64,000 nucleotides of DNA, from positions 1-64,000 of the forward strand of contig NZ_JAHBGE010000042.1 in assembly GCF_018390635.1 (NCBI RefSeq). Reading direction: 5' to 3'. This document shows, piece after piece, positions 7,710 to 17,216 of this stretch (position 1 is the first letter of the stretch; each line of letters opens with the position of its first letter). The position numbers and the translations under genes were made by a program. The notes under the pieces were generated by a model. That model was not told the origin of the DNA. It saw only the letters and a program-made list of their open reading frames with translations, and did not search any database. The DNA comes from Ancylobacter lacus. Its GTDB lineage: Bacteria; Pseudomonadota; Alphaproteobacteria; Rhizobiales; Xanthobacteraceae.

Positions 7710-8839
7710 TCAGGCCGCGAGGTTCTGATTGAAAAAGCGGGTGAGCTTGTCGAAGGGGATCAGGTCCACGCGGTCGTAGAGATCCACGTGGCCCGCTCCG
7801 GCGACCGAGACGAGCTCCTTCGGCTCAGCCGCCCGCTTGTAGGCGTCCTCGCTGAATTCGCGCGAATGCGCCTGGTCACCGCTGATGAACAGCATAGGGC
7901 GTGGAGAGATCGTCTCGATGTCGTTGAAGGGATAGAAGTTCATGAACTTCACATTGCTGGTCACGGTCGGTTTCGTCGTGCGCTGCGGCGAGGCCCCGGC
8001 CGGCGTGACCTCGCCACGCGGGGTGCGGTAGAAGTCATAGAATTCGCGCTGGATGGGGTGAGTGTCGGCGGTGAGCACAAGGTCAGTGCCGCCAGCCACC
8101 GCAATCTCGCCGCCCTGGAACTCCAGGTAACGCTGCTCGGCCGCCGCCGCGATGATCGCCTTGCGCTGCTCGAGCGTGAGGGAGTGGTTGAGCGCGTTAC
8201 GGTTCGCCGCCCCCATGTCGTACATCGAGACGGCGGCTACGGCGCGAAGGCGCGGGTCGATCTTGGCCGCGCTGATGGCAAAGCTGCCGGAGCCGCAGAT
8301 GCCCAGGACACCCATGCGGTCGCGGTCGACGAGGGGGCTTGTGCCCAGATAGTCGGCTGCGGCGCTGAAAGCTTCGGTGTAATGATCGGGCGAAACCATG
8401 TTGCGCGGCGCGCCGGCGCTCTCGCCCCAGAAGGTCAGATCGATGGCAAGGGTGACGAAACCCTGCTCGGCCATCTTCGTCGCGTAGAGGGTGGCACTCT
8501 GTTCCTTCACCGCGCCCATGGGATGGCTAACGATGATCGCGGGGCGGCGCACGTCTCGGTCTGGCCTCTTCGGCTGGATCAGGTTGCCGACCACGTCCAT
8601 CTGGTACTGGCTCTTGAAGGTGACCTTCTGGAGGGTGACCTTGTCGCCGGTGTAGAAATTCGCCGCCCCCGCGACATGTCCTGGGCCAAGGCGGCATCAG
8701 GATCGAGCATGACGGGCAGCCCGGCCGCGACCAGACCCGCGCCGGCGGCCTTGAGCATGCTGCGCCGATTCAGCCCGTCGGGCGCGGGGGATGCTGCACC
8801 AGGCACGGTGGTCGAAGATATGGGCATGTGGGTCTCCAT
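7710..8839 (-). pseudogene. Tat-exported alpha/beta hydrolase (dienelactone-hydrolase-like), frameshifted
   Basis: The N-terminal part (from ATG 8839, or 8827) has a twin-arginine-type signal, LNRRSMLKAAGAGLVAAG, ending near ALAQ. At 8666-8670 a run of five G on the coding strand sits where six would keep the frame. Downstream, the other frame continues NFYTGDKVTLQKVTF and then a complete hydrolase: IIVSHPMGAVKEQ, nucleophile elbow GICGSGSFA and a closing GAGHVDLYDR with the His. The elbow has Cys before GSG, like dienelactone hydrolase-type enzymes. The catalytic part alone has an internal ATG at 8600 but would lack export. The single-base change in a homopolymer may be a real mutation or a sequencing error. 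Confidence 0.75.
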
Positions 8840-8995
8840 CGCTGCGGAATGCGTTGGATGGAGTTTGGTAACGTATTCAGGAACCAGTAGCCCCTTGGCC
8901 TCGTTCGCCTTTATGAGCATTGTTTATCAATGAATGCCGGTTTCATCACGCAATACGAGGCGGCGGGGACAGCGGCGGCTTCGGTGGGTCGGGAG

Positions 8996-9889
8996 CTAGG
9001 CCCTATGGCGCAGGGCTTCCACCAATGCGACGAAGGCCGGCGAGGATTGCCGGCGGCTAGGGTAATAGAGATAGAAGCCGTCCCAATAGGCGCACCAGTC
9101 CTGCAACGCGGGAATCAAGCGGCCGGCGCTGATGTGATCCCGCGCGATCTCCTCGGGCACAAAGCCGAGGCCGCTGCCGGCAACGGCCGCGTCCAACACA
9201 TGGAAGATGTTGCTGAAGGCCAACTGGCCGTCGACGCGGATCTTCAACTCCCGGCCGTCCTTCTCGAACTCCCATGCCCAAAGGCCGCCCGACGTCTGGA
9301 GCCGGTAGTTGATGCAACGGTGCTGGACGAGTTCCTCAGGGTGCGAAGGCCGCGGATGCGCAGCGAAATAGCCGGGCGAACCCACCACGGTGAAACGAAA
9401 ATCCGGCCCGATGCGGGCGGAGATCATGTCCTTCGCAAGGTGCTCGCCCATGCGCACGCCGGCATCATAGCGCTCGGTGACGATGTCGGTCAGCGCGTTG
9501 TCCAGAATCAGCTCGACCTTGATGTCAGGGAATTTCGGCAGAAATTTCTGCAGTTTGGGCCACAGGACGCTGCTGATCGCATAGTCAGAGGCGGAGATGC
9601 GGATGGTGCCGGCGGGCTTGTCGCGGAGCGCGTTGAGGGCGTCCACGTGTGCTTCGATCTCGTCGAAATGCGGGGCGATACCGTCCAATAGGCGCTCGCC
9701 AGCCTCGGTGGGCGAGACGGCCCGGGTCGTGCGGGTGAGCAGGCGTACGCCGAGACGCTCTTCGAGCTGGCGGATGGTGTGACTCAGCGCCGACTGCGAC
9801 ACGCCCATGCGCGCGGCGGCGCGGGTGAAGCTACGATCGCGCGCGACGGCGATGAAGGCGAGCAGGTCGTTGATGTTCTCGCGCGCCAT
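8996..9889 (-). CDS. LysR-family transcriptional regulator
   Basis: A standard 297-residue LysR protein. The winged helix-turn-helix lies at residues 5-65 (LLAFIAVARDRSFTRAAARM, SQSALSHTIRQLEERLG), and a LysR substrate-binding domain follows from about residue 90 to the end. The PAGTIRISASDYAISSVLWP and GVRMGEHLAKDM stretches resemble regulators of quinone or aromatic-stress genes. It lies upstream of the broken hydrolase and flavodoxin genes on the same strand, with about 155 bases between, so it may regulate them. The effector is unknown. Nothing in the gene looks damaged, unlike its neighbours. Confidence 0.93.
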   Translation of the reverse strand: MARENINDLLAFIAVARDRSFTRAAARMGVSQSALSHTIRQLEERLGVRLLTRTTRAVSPTEAGERLLDGIAPHFDEIEAHVDALNALRDKPAGTIRISASDYAISSVLWPKLQKFLPKFPDIKVELILDNALTDIVTERYDAGVRMGEHLAKDMISARIGPDFRFTVVGSPGYFAAHPRPSHPEELVQHRCINYRLQTSGGLWAWEFEKDGRELKIRVDGQLAFSNIFHVLDAAVAGSGLGFVPEEIARDHISAGRLIPALQDWCAYWDGFYLYYPSRRQSSPAFVALVEALRHRA

Positions 9890-10153
9890 CCATGAACCTT
9901 CATCATGAAAGAAGACCTATTCTATCTCAGATGCGCAAGGTGGGAAGCTGCGTGCGGTCATTGGGGGCGATCCCGAGGTCACGACCGCATTACCAGCCAC
10001 AGCGGGCGGCGACGACGCGATTGATGACGAATGCTCATATCTCCATGCGCAACGGCGCTGCTAATTCGCCGCCGGAGGTGTCGTTAGTTTAACCGCCGGA
10101 ACAAGCCGCAGGTGCAGCTTTGCCGGGACGCGCTCGCGATGGAGAGGTAGGCC

Positions 10154-10618
10154 GTGACGAGGATGATGACGCGCCGGCGAGCGGTGCAGCTCGTCGCATC
10201 GGCTGTGGCCGCGCCGGCCATGGTCGTGCCCTGCCCGGCGCGAAGCGCAACAGCGGAGAGGCCGTTCATGCATGTCGATTTCGTCTTCAACGGGCAGGCC
10301 TTCACCGCGACGCTGGTCGACAGCCCCTCGGCACGCGACCTCGTGGCCATGCTGCCGCTGAATTTGGTGATCGACGACTATTCGACCAATGAGAAGATCA
10401 CCTATCTCCCGCGCAAGCTCACCGAGGCGGGCAGCGGCTCTTTTGCCGATGAGGCGCCCGGCGACCTCGCCTATTACGCGCCCTGGGGCAATCTCGTCTT
10501 CTATTACGCGAGCTACCGCTATTCGCCTGGGCTGATCCGGCTCGGGCGTCTTGAGGGCGGCGTGACGCCCTTACTGACCCGCGGCCGGTTCCCTTTATCC
10601 GCGACGGCGCGGCGCTGA
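10154..10618 (+). CDS. Secreted cyclophilin-like fold protein
   Basis: GTG 10154 is preceded by GGAGAGG at 10141-10147. The N-terminus MTRMMTRRRAVQLVASAVAA is an export signal of twin-arginine or Sec type, cleaved around residue 32. The mature part matches the small cyclophilin-like family: FTATLVDSPSARDLVAMLPL, KITYLPRKL, GDLAYYAPWGNLVFYY, and LIRLGRLEGGV, about 120 residues. Relatives usually occur next to flavodoxin or aldo/keto-reductase genes, and here a flavodoxin lies 2.5 kb away. The last residues, SATARR, look shorter and different from the family end, so the 3' end may be altered. The function of the family is unknown. Confidence 0.8.
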   Translation: MTRMMTRRRAVQLVASAVAAPAMVVPCPARSATAERPFMHVDFVFNGQAFTATLVDSPSARDLVAMLPLNLVIDDYSTNEKITYLPRKLTEAGSGSFADEAPGDLAYYAPWGNLVFYYASYRYSPGLIRLGRLEGGVTPLLTRGRFPLSATARR

Positions 10619-10876
10619 CACCGGCTGATGAATCGGCGCGTGCAGTGCGAACACAACCGGCTGATCCGTAGACCGCACGACGACCGACGGTAGCGGCTGG
10701 CCGTCCATTCATGAGCTGGGCTCATCGCGGCAAGCGAGGCTTGCTTCTAATACCTCGGACGACCACCGCGTAGATTCAGAACCAGATCAAACGCGCGCCC
10801 TGACCGGTCGCGGATGGACGGCGACCTCGTGCAGGTCGTGCCGCCGCGCCCGGCCTCGCGTCCTTTTACACGGAGA

Positions 10877-11329
10877 ATGACGGTGGATCTCACCATCAAC
10901 GGACAGACGCACAGCCTCGACATCGAGCCGGACACCCCGCTGCTCTGGGTGCTGCGTGACGAACTCGGCATGACCGGCACCAAATATGGCTGCGGACTCG
11001 CCCAATGCGGCGCCTGCACCGTGCTGGTGGACGGCCAGCCGACCCGCTCCTGCGTGACGCCGGTCGAGGCGGTCGCCGGTGGCCAGATCATGACCATCGA
11101 GGCGGTGACGCAGGATCCGGTGGGGCAGAAGGTCGTTGAAGCCTGGGTGTCGCAGCAGGTCGCGCAGTGCGGCTATTGCCAGTCCGGCCAGGTGATGGCC
11201 GCGACCGCGCTGCTCAAGCAGACCCCGAAGCCGAGCGATGAGGACATCGCCGCCGCCATGATCAATCTGTGCCGTTGCGGCACCTATAACGCCATCGCCG
11301 CCGCCGTCCGGCACGCGGCGCAGGCCTGA
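10877..11329 (+). CDS. [2Fe-2S] small subunit of an isoquinoline 1-oxidoreductase-type molybdenum hydroxylase
   Basis: The 150-residue protein carries two [2Fe-2S] clusters that pass electrons from a molybdopterin subunit. The plant-type cluster is in the N-terminal half (GCGLAQCGACTVLVDG, then RSC) and the second is in the C-terminal half (CGYCQSGQ and LCRCGTY). The ATG at 10877 gives the standard MTVDLTINGQ start; an upstream in-frame start only adds unrelated residues. The large subunit should follow and does begin 12 bases downstream, but it is cut short, so this subunit probably has no partner in this locus. Confidence 0.92.
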   Translation: MTVDLTINGQTHSLDIEPDTPLLWVLRDELGMTGTKYGCGLAQCGACTVLVDGQPTRSCVTPVEAVAGGQIMTIEAVTQDPVGQKVVEAWVSQQVAQCGYCQSGQVMAATALLKQTPKPSDEDIAAAMINLCRCGTYNAIAAAVRHAAQA

Positions 11330-11340
11330 GGAGCGGCACG

Positions 11341-12381
11341 ATGAACGAGATGAGCCCCATTCCCGCCGCCAAACCGGATGCCCTGCCGCTCAACCTTTCG
11401 CGGCGCCGCTTCCTCGGCGCCTCCCTGGGGGCGCTGGTGCTGGGCGTCGCCCTGCCGGCGGGCGGACGCGCCTTTGCCCAGGAAGCCCCTGCCGTCGTGC
11501 CGGGCACCCGGGTCAACGCCTATATCCAGATTCGCCCGGACAGCACGGTGCTGTTCCGCAGCGCCTTCATCGAGGGCGGGCAGGGCATCTTCACCGCCAT
11601 GGCGCAGATCGTCGGCGAGGAGCTCGATGTCGATCCCGCGCAGTTCGTGGTGGAAGGCGCGCCGCCCGGCCCCGACTACACGCTGATCGGGGGCTACCGC
11701 TTCACCGGCGGCAGCATGTCGGTGCGTATGAGCTACGAGACGATGCGCAAGCTCGGCGCCGCCGCGCGCCAGATGCTGCTGCAGGCCGCCGCGAAGCAAC
11801 TCGGCGTGCCGATGGCGCAGCTCTCGACGCAGCCCGGCCGGGTGATCCACGCCGCCTCGATCCGCGAGCGCGAGCACGGCACGCTGGAGCATCTGGTGGT
11901 GATGCCGGTGACGCCGGCCGAGATCATGGTGAGCAAGGTGTGGTCGATGGGTCTCGTCGTGCTGGCGGCGTCCGCCTTTTCCGTCGTGGTGGTGGTCCAG
12001 GGGCTGCTCGCGGTGCCGATCGAGGGCTCGGTGCCGCTGTTCCTGCTGGGCGCGGCGCTGCAGCTCTTCGCCACCACCAGCATGGGCATCTATCTCGCCA
12101 CGGTCGCGGGAACCATGCCGCAGTTCGGCCTGCTGCTCATGATGGTGCTGCTGCCGCTGCAGGTGCTGTCGGGAACCTCAACGCCGCGCGAAAGCATGCC
12201 GGAGATCATTCAGAACCTCATGCTGGCGGCGCCGAACACGCATTTCGTGATGCTGGCGCAGGGTGTGCTGTTTCGCGGCGCCGGCCTTGAGGTGGTGTGG
12301 CCCCAGATCGCGGCGCTGGCGGGCATCGGGACGGTGCTCTTCGTGCTCGCGCTGCGCCGCTTCCGCCGCTTCCTGCATTAG
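11341..12381 (+). CDS. Chimeric ORF: N-terminus of molybdenum hydroxylase large subunit fused to C-terminus of ABC-2 permease
   Basis: Residues 1-174 are the start of an isoquinoline 1-oxidoreductase beta-type subunit: Tat signal LSRRRFLGASLGALVLG, VNAYIQIRPDSTVLFRS, GYRFTGGSMSVRMSYETM, ending at PGRVIHAAS. From IREREHGTLEHLVVMPV onward the product is the second half of an ABC-2 type permease (YhhJ-like), with hydrophobic segments around VVLAASAFSVVVVV, LFLLGAALQLF, FGLLLMMVLLPLQVLSG and IAALAGIGTVLFVLAL. The frame passes the junction near 11855-11870 unbroken. The large subunit is normally over 700 residues, so most of it, any genes between and the first half of the permease are gone. Neither half can work as in its family. 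A deletion between unrelated genes or a mis-assembly would explain it. Confidence 0.85.
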   Translation: MNEMSPIPAAKPDALPLNLSRRRFLGASLGALVLGVALPAGGRAFAQEAPAVVPGTRVNAYIQIRPDSTVLFRSAFIEGGQGIFTAMAQIVGEELDVDPAQFVVEGAPPGPDYTLIGGYRFTGGSMSVRMSYETMRKLGAAARQMLLQAAAKQLGVPMAQLSTQPGRVIHAASIREREHGTLEHLVVMPVTPAEIMVSKVWSMGLVVLAASAFSVVVVVQGLLAVPIEGSVPLFLLGAALQLFATTSMGIYLATVAGTMPQFGLLLMMVLLPLQVLSGTSTPRESMPEIIQNLMLAAPNTHFVMLAQGVLFRGAGLEVVWPQIAALAGIGTVLFVLALRRFRRFLH

Positions 12382-12466
12382 GACATCCGCTTTCGTGCTG
12401 TCACCGGATGGGTCTATGTAACGGGGCGGGCACCCGGCGGGCGGGAGCCCGGTAGCGGAGGCGCCC

Positions 12467-13351
12467 ATGTCGCACCATCCCGAGATTCGCGTCGCCTTCG
12501 ACGCCGGCTGCACGCTGGCGGAGTCCCCGGTATGGGACGCGGCGAACCGGAGGTTGCTCTTTGCCGATATTCCGGCCGGTACCATCCACGCCTTCAGCCC
12601 GGCCAGCGGCGAGCACCGGCAGTGGCGCTTCGACCGCCCGGTGGGCAGCTTCGGCCTCGCCCGCAGCGGCCGGCTGGTGGTGGCGGTCGGCGGTGATGTG
12701 GTGCTGTTCGACCCTGCGACAGGGACGCGGGTGCTGCTCGCCACGGTGGAGGCGGATTTCCCGCGGCTGCGCCTCAATGACGGCAAGGTCGGCCCGGATG
12801 GGGCCTTCTGGGTCGGCACCATCCACGACGTCGAAAGTGCCAAGCGCGAGCCGATCGCGGCGCTGTTCCGCGTCGACCGCCACGGCACCGTGCGGCGGAT
12901 GATCGAGGGACTGAAGGTTTCCAACGGCCTCGCCTGGTCCCCGGACGGCCGGCAGATGTTCCACAGCGATTCGGCAGGGCCGTGGATCGATCGCTGGGAT
13001 TTCGATCCCGCGACCGGCGACATCGCCCACCGCACCCGGATCGCCACGCCGTCCAACGAAGAGGGCCGGCCGGATGGCGGGGCCTGCGATGCCGAAGGCC
13101 ATTACTGGAGCAGCGGCGTCTCCGCCGGCTGCCTGAACCGCTATGCCGCCGATGGCCGCCTGCTGGCGCGCATTCCGCTGCCCGTGCCGGCGCCGACCAT
13201 GCCCTGTTTTGCCGGGGAGGGGCTGCGCACGCTCTATGTCTCCAGCCTCAGGCGCAGTCCCGAGGCGCCGGCACCCTCGGGCGCCATACTGGAACTCGAT
13301 CCCGGCGTCGCGGGGGCCGAAGTGGCGCTGTTCGACGACGATCTGCCCTAG
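12467..13351 (+). CDS. SMP-30/gluconolactonase/LRE family sugar lactonase
   Basis: A complete 294-residue six-bladed beta-propeller of the regucalcin family, which hydrolyses sugar lactones in the cytoplasm with one divalent metal. The metal and active-site stretches are visible: CTLAESPVWDAANRRLLFADI with the metal Glu (residue 20), LNDGKVGPDGAFWVGT with the Asn-Asp pair, GLKVSNGLAWSPDG with the metal Asn, and RPDGGACDAEGHYW with the catalytic Asp. It fits a pentose or hexose oxidation step, but no sugar dehydrogenase is adjacent, so the substrate is open. It stands alone between the chimeric ORF and a CBS protein. Confidence 0.9.
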   Translation: MSHHPEIRVAFDAGCTLAESPVWDAANRRLLFADIPAGTIHAFSPASGEHRQWRFDRPVGSFGLARSGRLVVAVGGDVVLFDPATGTRVLLATVEADFPRLRLNDGKVGPDGAFWVGTIHDVESAKREPIAALFRVDRHGTVRRMIEGLKVSNGLAWSPDGRQMFHSDSAGPWIDRWDFDPATGDIAHRTRIATPSNEEGRPDGGACDAEGHYWSSGVSAGCLNRYAADGRLLARIPLPVPAPTMPCFAGEGLRTLYVSSLRRSPEAPAPSGAILELDPGVAGAEVALFDDDLP

Positions 13352-13532
13352 ATCGGCGGGGCCGTGGGCAGCCGTGGCTCTACTTGAGGGTGACCAAGCG
13401 GAATATCTGATCTTCGTGGTGGGAGCTGACCCTTCGTTAGATAAACGGTAGAATTGATGCCGATCAAGGAGCCTGCCTCGTCTCCTCCCTAGCCTGATGT
13501 TGCGTTCAGGCGCTTGCCGGTGGGAGGAAACC

Positions 13533-14225
13533 ATGCGCGTCCACGAGATCATGAGCTATCCCGTCATAACCGTGACGCCGGACGACACGCTGGTCGCGGT
13601 CGCGGAGAAGCTGGTGCGCCATCGCATCAGCGCGGCCCCCGTCGTCGATCCGGCCGGTCACGTCGTCGGTATCGTCAGCGAGGGCGACCTGCTGCACCGC
13701 GCCGAGACCCGCACCGAGCGCCGCCGTTCCTGGTGGCTCGAGCTGTTCACCAGCGGCGAGACACTGGCGCAGGACTACGTCAAGTCCCATGGCCGGCTGG
13801 CGAAGGACGTGATGTCCCGGCGGGTGCTGAGCGTGCATCCCGATTCCAGCCTCGCCGACGTCGCGGACCTGCTCGATCGGCGCGGCATCAAGCGGGTTCC
13901 CGTTCTGGACGGGGGCAAGCTGGTGGGAATCATCAGCCGGGCCGATCTCGTTCGCGCCTTCGTGGCGGCCAAGACGGGACGGAAGGGGCCGGAAGCCGCG
14001 CGTTCCGACGCGGATATCCAGATCGACCTCGACGCCGCGCTGCAGCGCGAGGCCTGGGCCAGCCCGCTGACGGTGGTCACCGCGGTGCAGGATGGCGTGG
14101 TGCAACTGCTCGGCCTCATCCGCTCGGCGGATGAGCGCGACGCCCTCGTTCTGCTGGCTGGCAACGTGCCGGGCGTCCGCCGGGTGGAGGACCGTCTCCA
14201 GTTTCGCGCCTTCGCCGAGATCTGA
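13533..14225 (+). CDS. CBS-pair and BON domain protein
   Basis: ATG 13533 follows GGGAGGA (13521-13527). Two CBS domains come first: about residues 7-60 (MSYPVITVTPDDTLVAVAEKL to VGIVSEGDLL) and 90-145 (MSRRVLSVHPDSSLADVADLL to VGIISRADLVRA). A BON domain follows at about 155-228 (DADIQIDLDAALQREAW, VVQLLGLIRSADERDAL, GVRRVEDRL). Such proteins are thought to sense adenylates through the CBS pair, and many are upregulated under low oxygen or stationary phase. Its position near the cbb3 and fnr genes is consistent with that, but no FNR box is visible upstream. The target is unknown. Confidence 0.9.
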   Translation: MRVHEIMSYPVITVTPDDTLVAVAEKLVRHRISAAPVVDPAGHVVGIVSEGDLLHRAETRTERRRSWWLELFTSGETLAQDYVKSHGRLAKDVMSRRVLSVHPDSSLADVADLLDRRGIKRVPVLDGGKLVGIISRADLVRAFVAAKTGRKGPEAARSDADIQIDLDAALQREAWASPLTVVTAVQDGVVQLLGLIRSADERDALVLLAGNVPGVRRVEDRLQFRAFAEI

Positions 14226-14235
14226 TGGCGCCCTG

Positions 14236-14261
14236 GCGCCCGAACCCGGAGGGTCGGGCGC
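14236..14261. terminator. Hairpin between convergent CBS-BON and alcohol dehydrogenase genes
   Basis: GCGCCCGA (14236-14243) pairs with TCGGGCGC (14254-14261) around a short inner CCC/GGG stem. It lies in the 45-base gap between two converging genes, where a bidirectional terminator is expected. There is no T run, so it may be rho-assisted. Confidence 0.5.
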
Positions 14262-14270
14262 TACCTGCCG

Positions 14271-15266
14271 TCAGCCGGTCATTCCCGGCACGAGGACCGC
14301 GGCGCCCTGCAGCCGTCCGGCGCGCAGATCCGCCAGCGCCTCGTTGGCCCGCGCCAGCGGATAGCGCGTCGTTTCCATCTTCAGGCCGATCTGCGGGGCG
14401 AGGGCGAGGAACTCGGCGCCGTCGCGGCGGGTGAGATTGGCGACCGAGAGCACCTGACGTTCACCCCACAGGATGCGGTAGGGGAAGGCGGGAATGTCGC
14501 TCATGTGGATGCCGCCGCACACCACCCGTCCGCCCTTGCGCACCGCCCGCAGTGCCGCAGGAACGAGCGCGCCCACCGGGGCGAAGATCAGCGCCGCGTC
14601 GAGCGTCTCCGGCGTCGGCTCGTCGGAGCCGCCCGCCCATGTCGCGCCGAGGCTGCGGGCGAAATCCTGCGTGGCCGTGTCGCCGGGGCGGGTGAAGGCG
14701 AAGACGCGGCGTCCCTGCCAGCGGCACACCTGCGCGATGATGTGCGCGGCGGCACCAAATCCGTAGAGGCCGATCGTCCGCCCTTCCCCGGCCATGGAGA
14801 GGCACCGCCAGCCGATCAGCCCGGCGCAGAGCAGCGGCGCCAGCGCCACCGCATCGGCCTGTTCCGCCATGGGAAATGCAAAGCGGGCATCCGCCACGGT
14901 GTGGGTGGCAAAGCCGCCATCGCGCGTGAAACCGGTGAAGACCGGGGAATCGCAGAGATTCTCGCGCTCTTCGGCGCAGTACGGGCACTGGCCGCAGCTA
15001 TGCCCGAGCCATGGCACGCCGACGCGCTGGCCGGGTCTGAGTCCGGTAACGCCGGGCCCAAGGGCCTCGATGCGGCCCACGATCTCGTGCCCGGGGATGA
15101 TGGGCAGCATTGGGTCGGGCAGGTCGCCGTCGACCACGTGCAGGTCGGTTCGGCAGACCGCGCAGGCCTCCACCTTCAGGCGGATTTCACCGGGCCCGGG
15201 CACCGGGTCCGGGCGGGTTTCCGCCCGCAGCGGCGTGCCCAGAGCATGCAGCACCATAGCGTCCAT
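14271..15266 (-). CDS. Zinc-dependent alcohol dehydrogenase
   Basis: An MDR-family zinc alcohol dehydrogenase of 331 residues. Catalytic zinc ligands are Cys in CAVCRTD and the GHEIVGRIEALG stretch. The structural zinc site is the four-cysteine cluster in CGQCPYCAEERENLC. The nucleotide-binding loop is GLYGFGAAAH, slightly unlike the usual GxGGxG. The ATG at 15266 is preferred because GGAGAG lies 6 bases upstream of it on the coding strand. It interconverts primary alcohols and aldehydes with NAD(P). A degenerate FNR-like site lies 55-68 bases upstream of the start, which would suit an enzyme used at low oxygen, and the cbb3 operon reads away on the other side. Confidence 0.92.
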   Translation of the reverse strand: MDAMVLHALGTPLRAETRPDPVPGPGEIRLKVEACAVCRTDLHVVDGDLPDPMLPIIPGHEIVGRIEALGPGVTGLRPGQRVGVPWLGHSCGQCPYCAEERENLCDSPVFTGFTRDGGFATHTVADARFAFPMAEQADAVALAPLLCAGLIGWRCLSMAGEGRTIGLYGFGAAAHIIAQVCRWQGRRVFAFTRPGDTATQDFARSLGATWAGGSDEPTPETLDAALIFAPVGALVPAALRAVRKGGRVVCGGIHMSDIPAFPYRILWGERQVLSVANLTRRDGAEFLALAPQIGLKMETTRYPLARANEALADLRAGRLQGAAVLVPGMTG

Positions 15267-15320
15267 AGCGTCTCTCCGCACCATGTGCGGCACAGAATGC
15301 GCGCGCCGCGGCGCCGTCGC

Positions 15321-15334
15321 TTGATGTGGCGCAA
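15321..15334. promoter_or_regulatory. Degenerate FNR-like site between adh and ccoN
   Basis: TTGATGTGGCGCAA matches 8 of 10 positions of TTGAT-N4-ATCAA. Its centre is about 60 bases upstream of the alcohol dehydrogenase start. It may serve that gene, or may be chance. Confidence 0.3.
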
Positions 15335-15417
15335 GCGTGGTTTTCCCGCGCTATCCCGATGAGCGGGCCTCGCCATCGCCCGATGTTCGGTACCCGGTCG
15401 CCACGCCGCAGTTTCGC

Positions 15418-15431
15418 TTGATTTCAATCAA
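15418..15431. promoter_or_regulatory. FNR/FixK box upstream of ccoNOQP
   Basis: TTGATTTCAATCAA is a perfect TTGAT-N4-ATCAA palindrome, the binding site of FNR, FnrN and FixK-type activators. It lies 79 bases upstream of the ccoN start. An FnrN-type regulator is encoded at 28933-29676, so activation of cbb3 oxidase at low oxygen is expected. Confidence 0.93.
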
Positions 15432-15509
15432 TGAGGCGAGAGGCAAGGTTCCCTAGGGGTTTTCCAGGACACACAGCGCCGCGGCGCGCGCTTGCTCCTG
15501 GAGAGCGGA

Positions 15510-17204
15510 ATGCAGACAGAGCTGAGCCTGGGTCAACCCGACCCCGCAGCCAAGGGACCGGCGGGTGGTCCCCAGAAGAGCATGACCTATGGGGAGGGCG
15601 GCCTCGCCTTCCTGTTCGCCATGCTGGCGCTCGGGGCGCTGGTGGTGGCCTCGGGCGCCGAAAGCCAGGCTTATGCCTTCCACGCCTATCTCTCGGCGCT
15701 GGCGAGCATCGTCTGCGTCTTCGCCATTCTCAACCGCTATGTCGACCGTCCGGCCGCCCGGCCGGCCCTCGAGATCGACGGCAAGCCGAACTACAATTTC
15801 GGCCCGGTCAAGTTCGCGACCATCGCGGCGATGGTCTGGGGCATCGCCGGCTTTCTGGTCGGCGTGATTATCGCCTTCCAGCTTGCCTTTCCGGTGTTGA
15901 ACCTCGACCTGCCGTGGACGGCCTTCGGCCGGCTGCGCCCGCTCCACACCTCGGCGGTGATCTTCGCCTTCGGCGGCAACGTGCTGATCGCTACCTCTTT
16001 CTACGTCGTGCAGCGCACCTGCCGCGCGCGGCTGGTGGGCGATCTGGCGCCGTGGTTCGTTGTGCTCGGCTACAACTTCTTCATCGTCATTGCCGGCACC
16101 GGCTATCTGCTCGGCATCACCCAGGGCAAGGAATACGCCGAGCCGGAATGGTACGCCGACCTGTGGCTGACCATCGTCTGGGTGACCTATTTCTGCGTCT
16201 TCATCGGCACGATCTGGCGCCGCAAGGAGCCGCACATCTATGTCGCCAACTGGTTCTATCTCGCCTTCATCGTGACCATCGCGGTGCTGCACCTCGGCAA
16301 CAACGCCACGGTGCCGGTCTCGGTGTTCTCGCCCAAATCCTACATCGTCTGGTCCGGCGTTCAGGACGCGATGGTGCAGTGGTGGTACGGCCACAACGCG
16401 GTGGGCTTCTTCCTCACCGCCGGCTTCCTCGCCATCATGTACTACTTCATCCCGAAGCGGGCCGACCGCCCGGTCTACAGCTACCGGCTCTCGATCATCC
16501 ATTTCTGGGCGCTGATCTTCCTCTACATCTGGGCCGGTCCCCACCACCTGCACTACACCGCGCTGCCGGACTGGGCACAGACGCTGGGCATGACCTTCTC
16601 GATCATGCTGTGGATGCCCTCCTGGGGCGGCATGATCAACGGCCTGATGACCCTCTCGGGCGCCTGGGACAAGCTGCGCACCGACCCGGTGCTGCGCCTG
16701 ATGGTGGTGTCGGTCGCCTTCTACGGCATGTCGACCTTCGAGGGTCCGCTGATGTCGGTGAAGTCGGTGAACTCGCTGAGCCACTACACCGACTGGACCA
16801 TCGGCCACGTCCACTCCGGCGCGCTCGGCTGGGTCGCCTACATCTCGTTCGGCGCCATCTACTGCCTGGTGCCGTGGCTGTGGAACAAGCGCGAGCTGTA
16901 TTCGCTCAAGCTGGTCAACTGGCACTTCTGGATTTCGACCATCGGCATCGTCTTCTACATCTCGGCGATGTGGGTGGCGGGCATCCTGCAGGGGCTGATG
17001 TGGCGGGCCTACACCTCGCTCGGCTTTCTCGAATACTCCTTCATCGAGACGGTCGAGGCGATGCACCCCTTCTATGTCATCCGTGCGCTGGGCGGCGTGC
17101 TCTTCCTGGTCGGCGCCCTGCTGATGGCTTTCAACATCTACATGACCATCCGTGAGCCGGAGGCCGCCTCGGCCGCCACTCCTTCCCTCGTTCCGGCAGA
17201 GTGA
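15510..17204 (+). CDS. ccoN: Cytochrome c oxidase cbb3-type subunit I, CcoN
   Basis: The catalytic subunit of the high-affinity cbb3 oxidase, holding heme b and the heme b3-CuB centre in the inner membrane. The 564-residue product has about 12 membrane segments. His ligands are visible in [48 protein letters not shown] and [11 protein letters not shown]. The ATG at 15510 is preceded by GGAGAG at 15500-15505; an upstream in-frame start at 15492 lies before that ribosome site. It is the first gene of ccoNOQP, 12 bases before ccoO, and sits behind a perfect FNR box. Confidence 0.97.
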   Translation: MQTELSLGQPDPAAKGPAGGPQKSMTYGEGGLAFLFAMLALGALVVASGAESQAYAFHAYLSALASIVCVFAILNRYVDRPAARPALEIDGKPNYNFGPVKFATIAAMVWGIAGFLVGVIIAFQLAFPVLNLDLPWTAFGRLRPLHTSAVIFAFGGNVLIATSFYVVQRTCRARLVGDLAPWFVVLGYNFFIVIAGTGYLLGITQGKEYAEPEWYADLWLTIVWVTYFCVFIGTIWRRKEPHIYVANWFYLAFIVTIAVLHLGNNATVPVSVFSPKSYIVWSGVQDAMVQWWYGHNAVGFFLTAGFLAIMYYFIPKRADRPVYSYRLSIIHFWALIFLYIWAGPHHLHYTALPDWAQTLGMTFSIMLWMPSWGGMINGLMTLSGAWDKLRTDPVLRLMVVSVAFYGMSTFEGPLMSVKSVNSLSHYTDWTIGHVHSGALGWVAYISFGAIYCLVPWLWNKRELYSLKLVNWHFWISTIGIVFYISAMWVAGILQGLMWRAYTSLGFLEYSFIETVEAMHPFYVIRALGGVLFLVGALLMAFNIYMTIREPEAASAATPSLVPAE

Positions 17205-17216
17205 GGAGGCCCGACC

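Noticed and set aside
13352-13532. Small gene between the lactonase and the CBS protein
   Set aside because: Short frames exist but none has a ribosome site or plausible composition.
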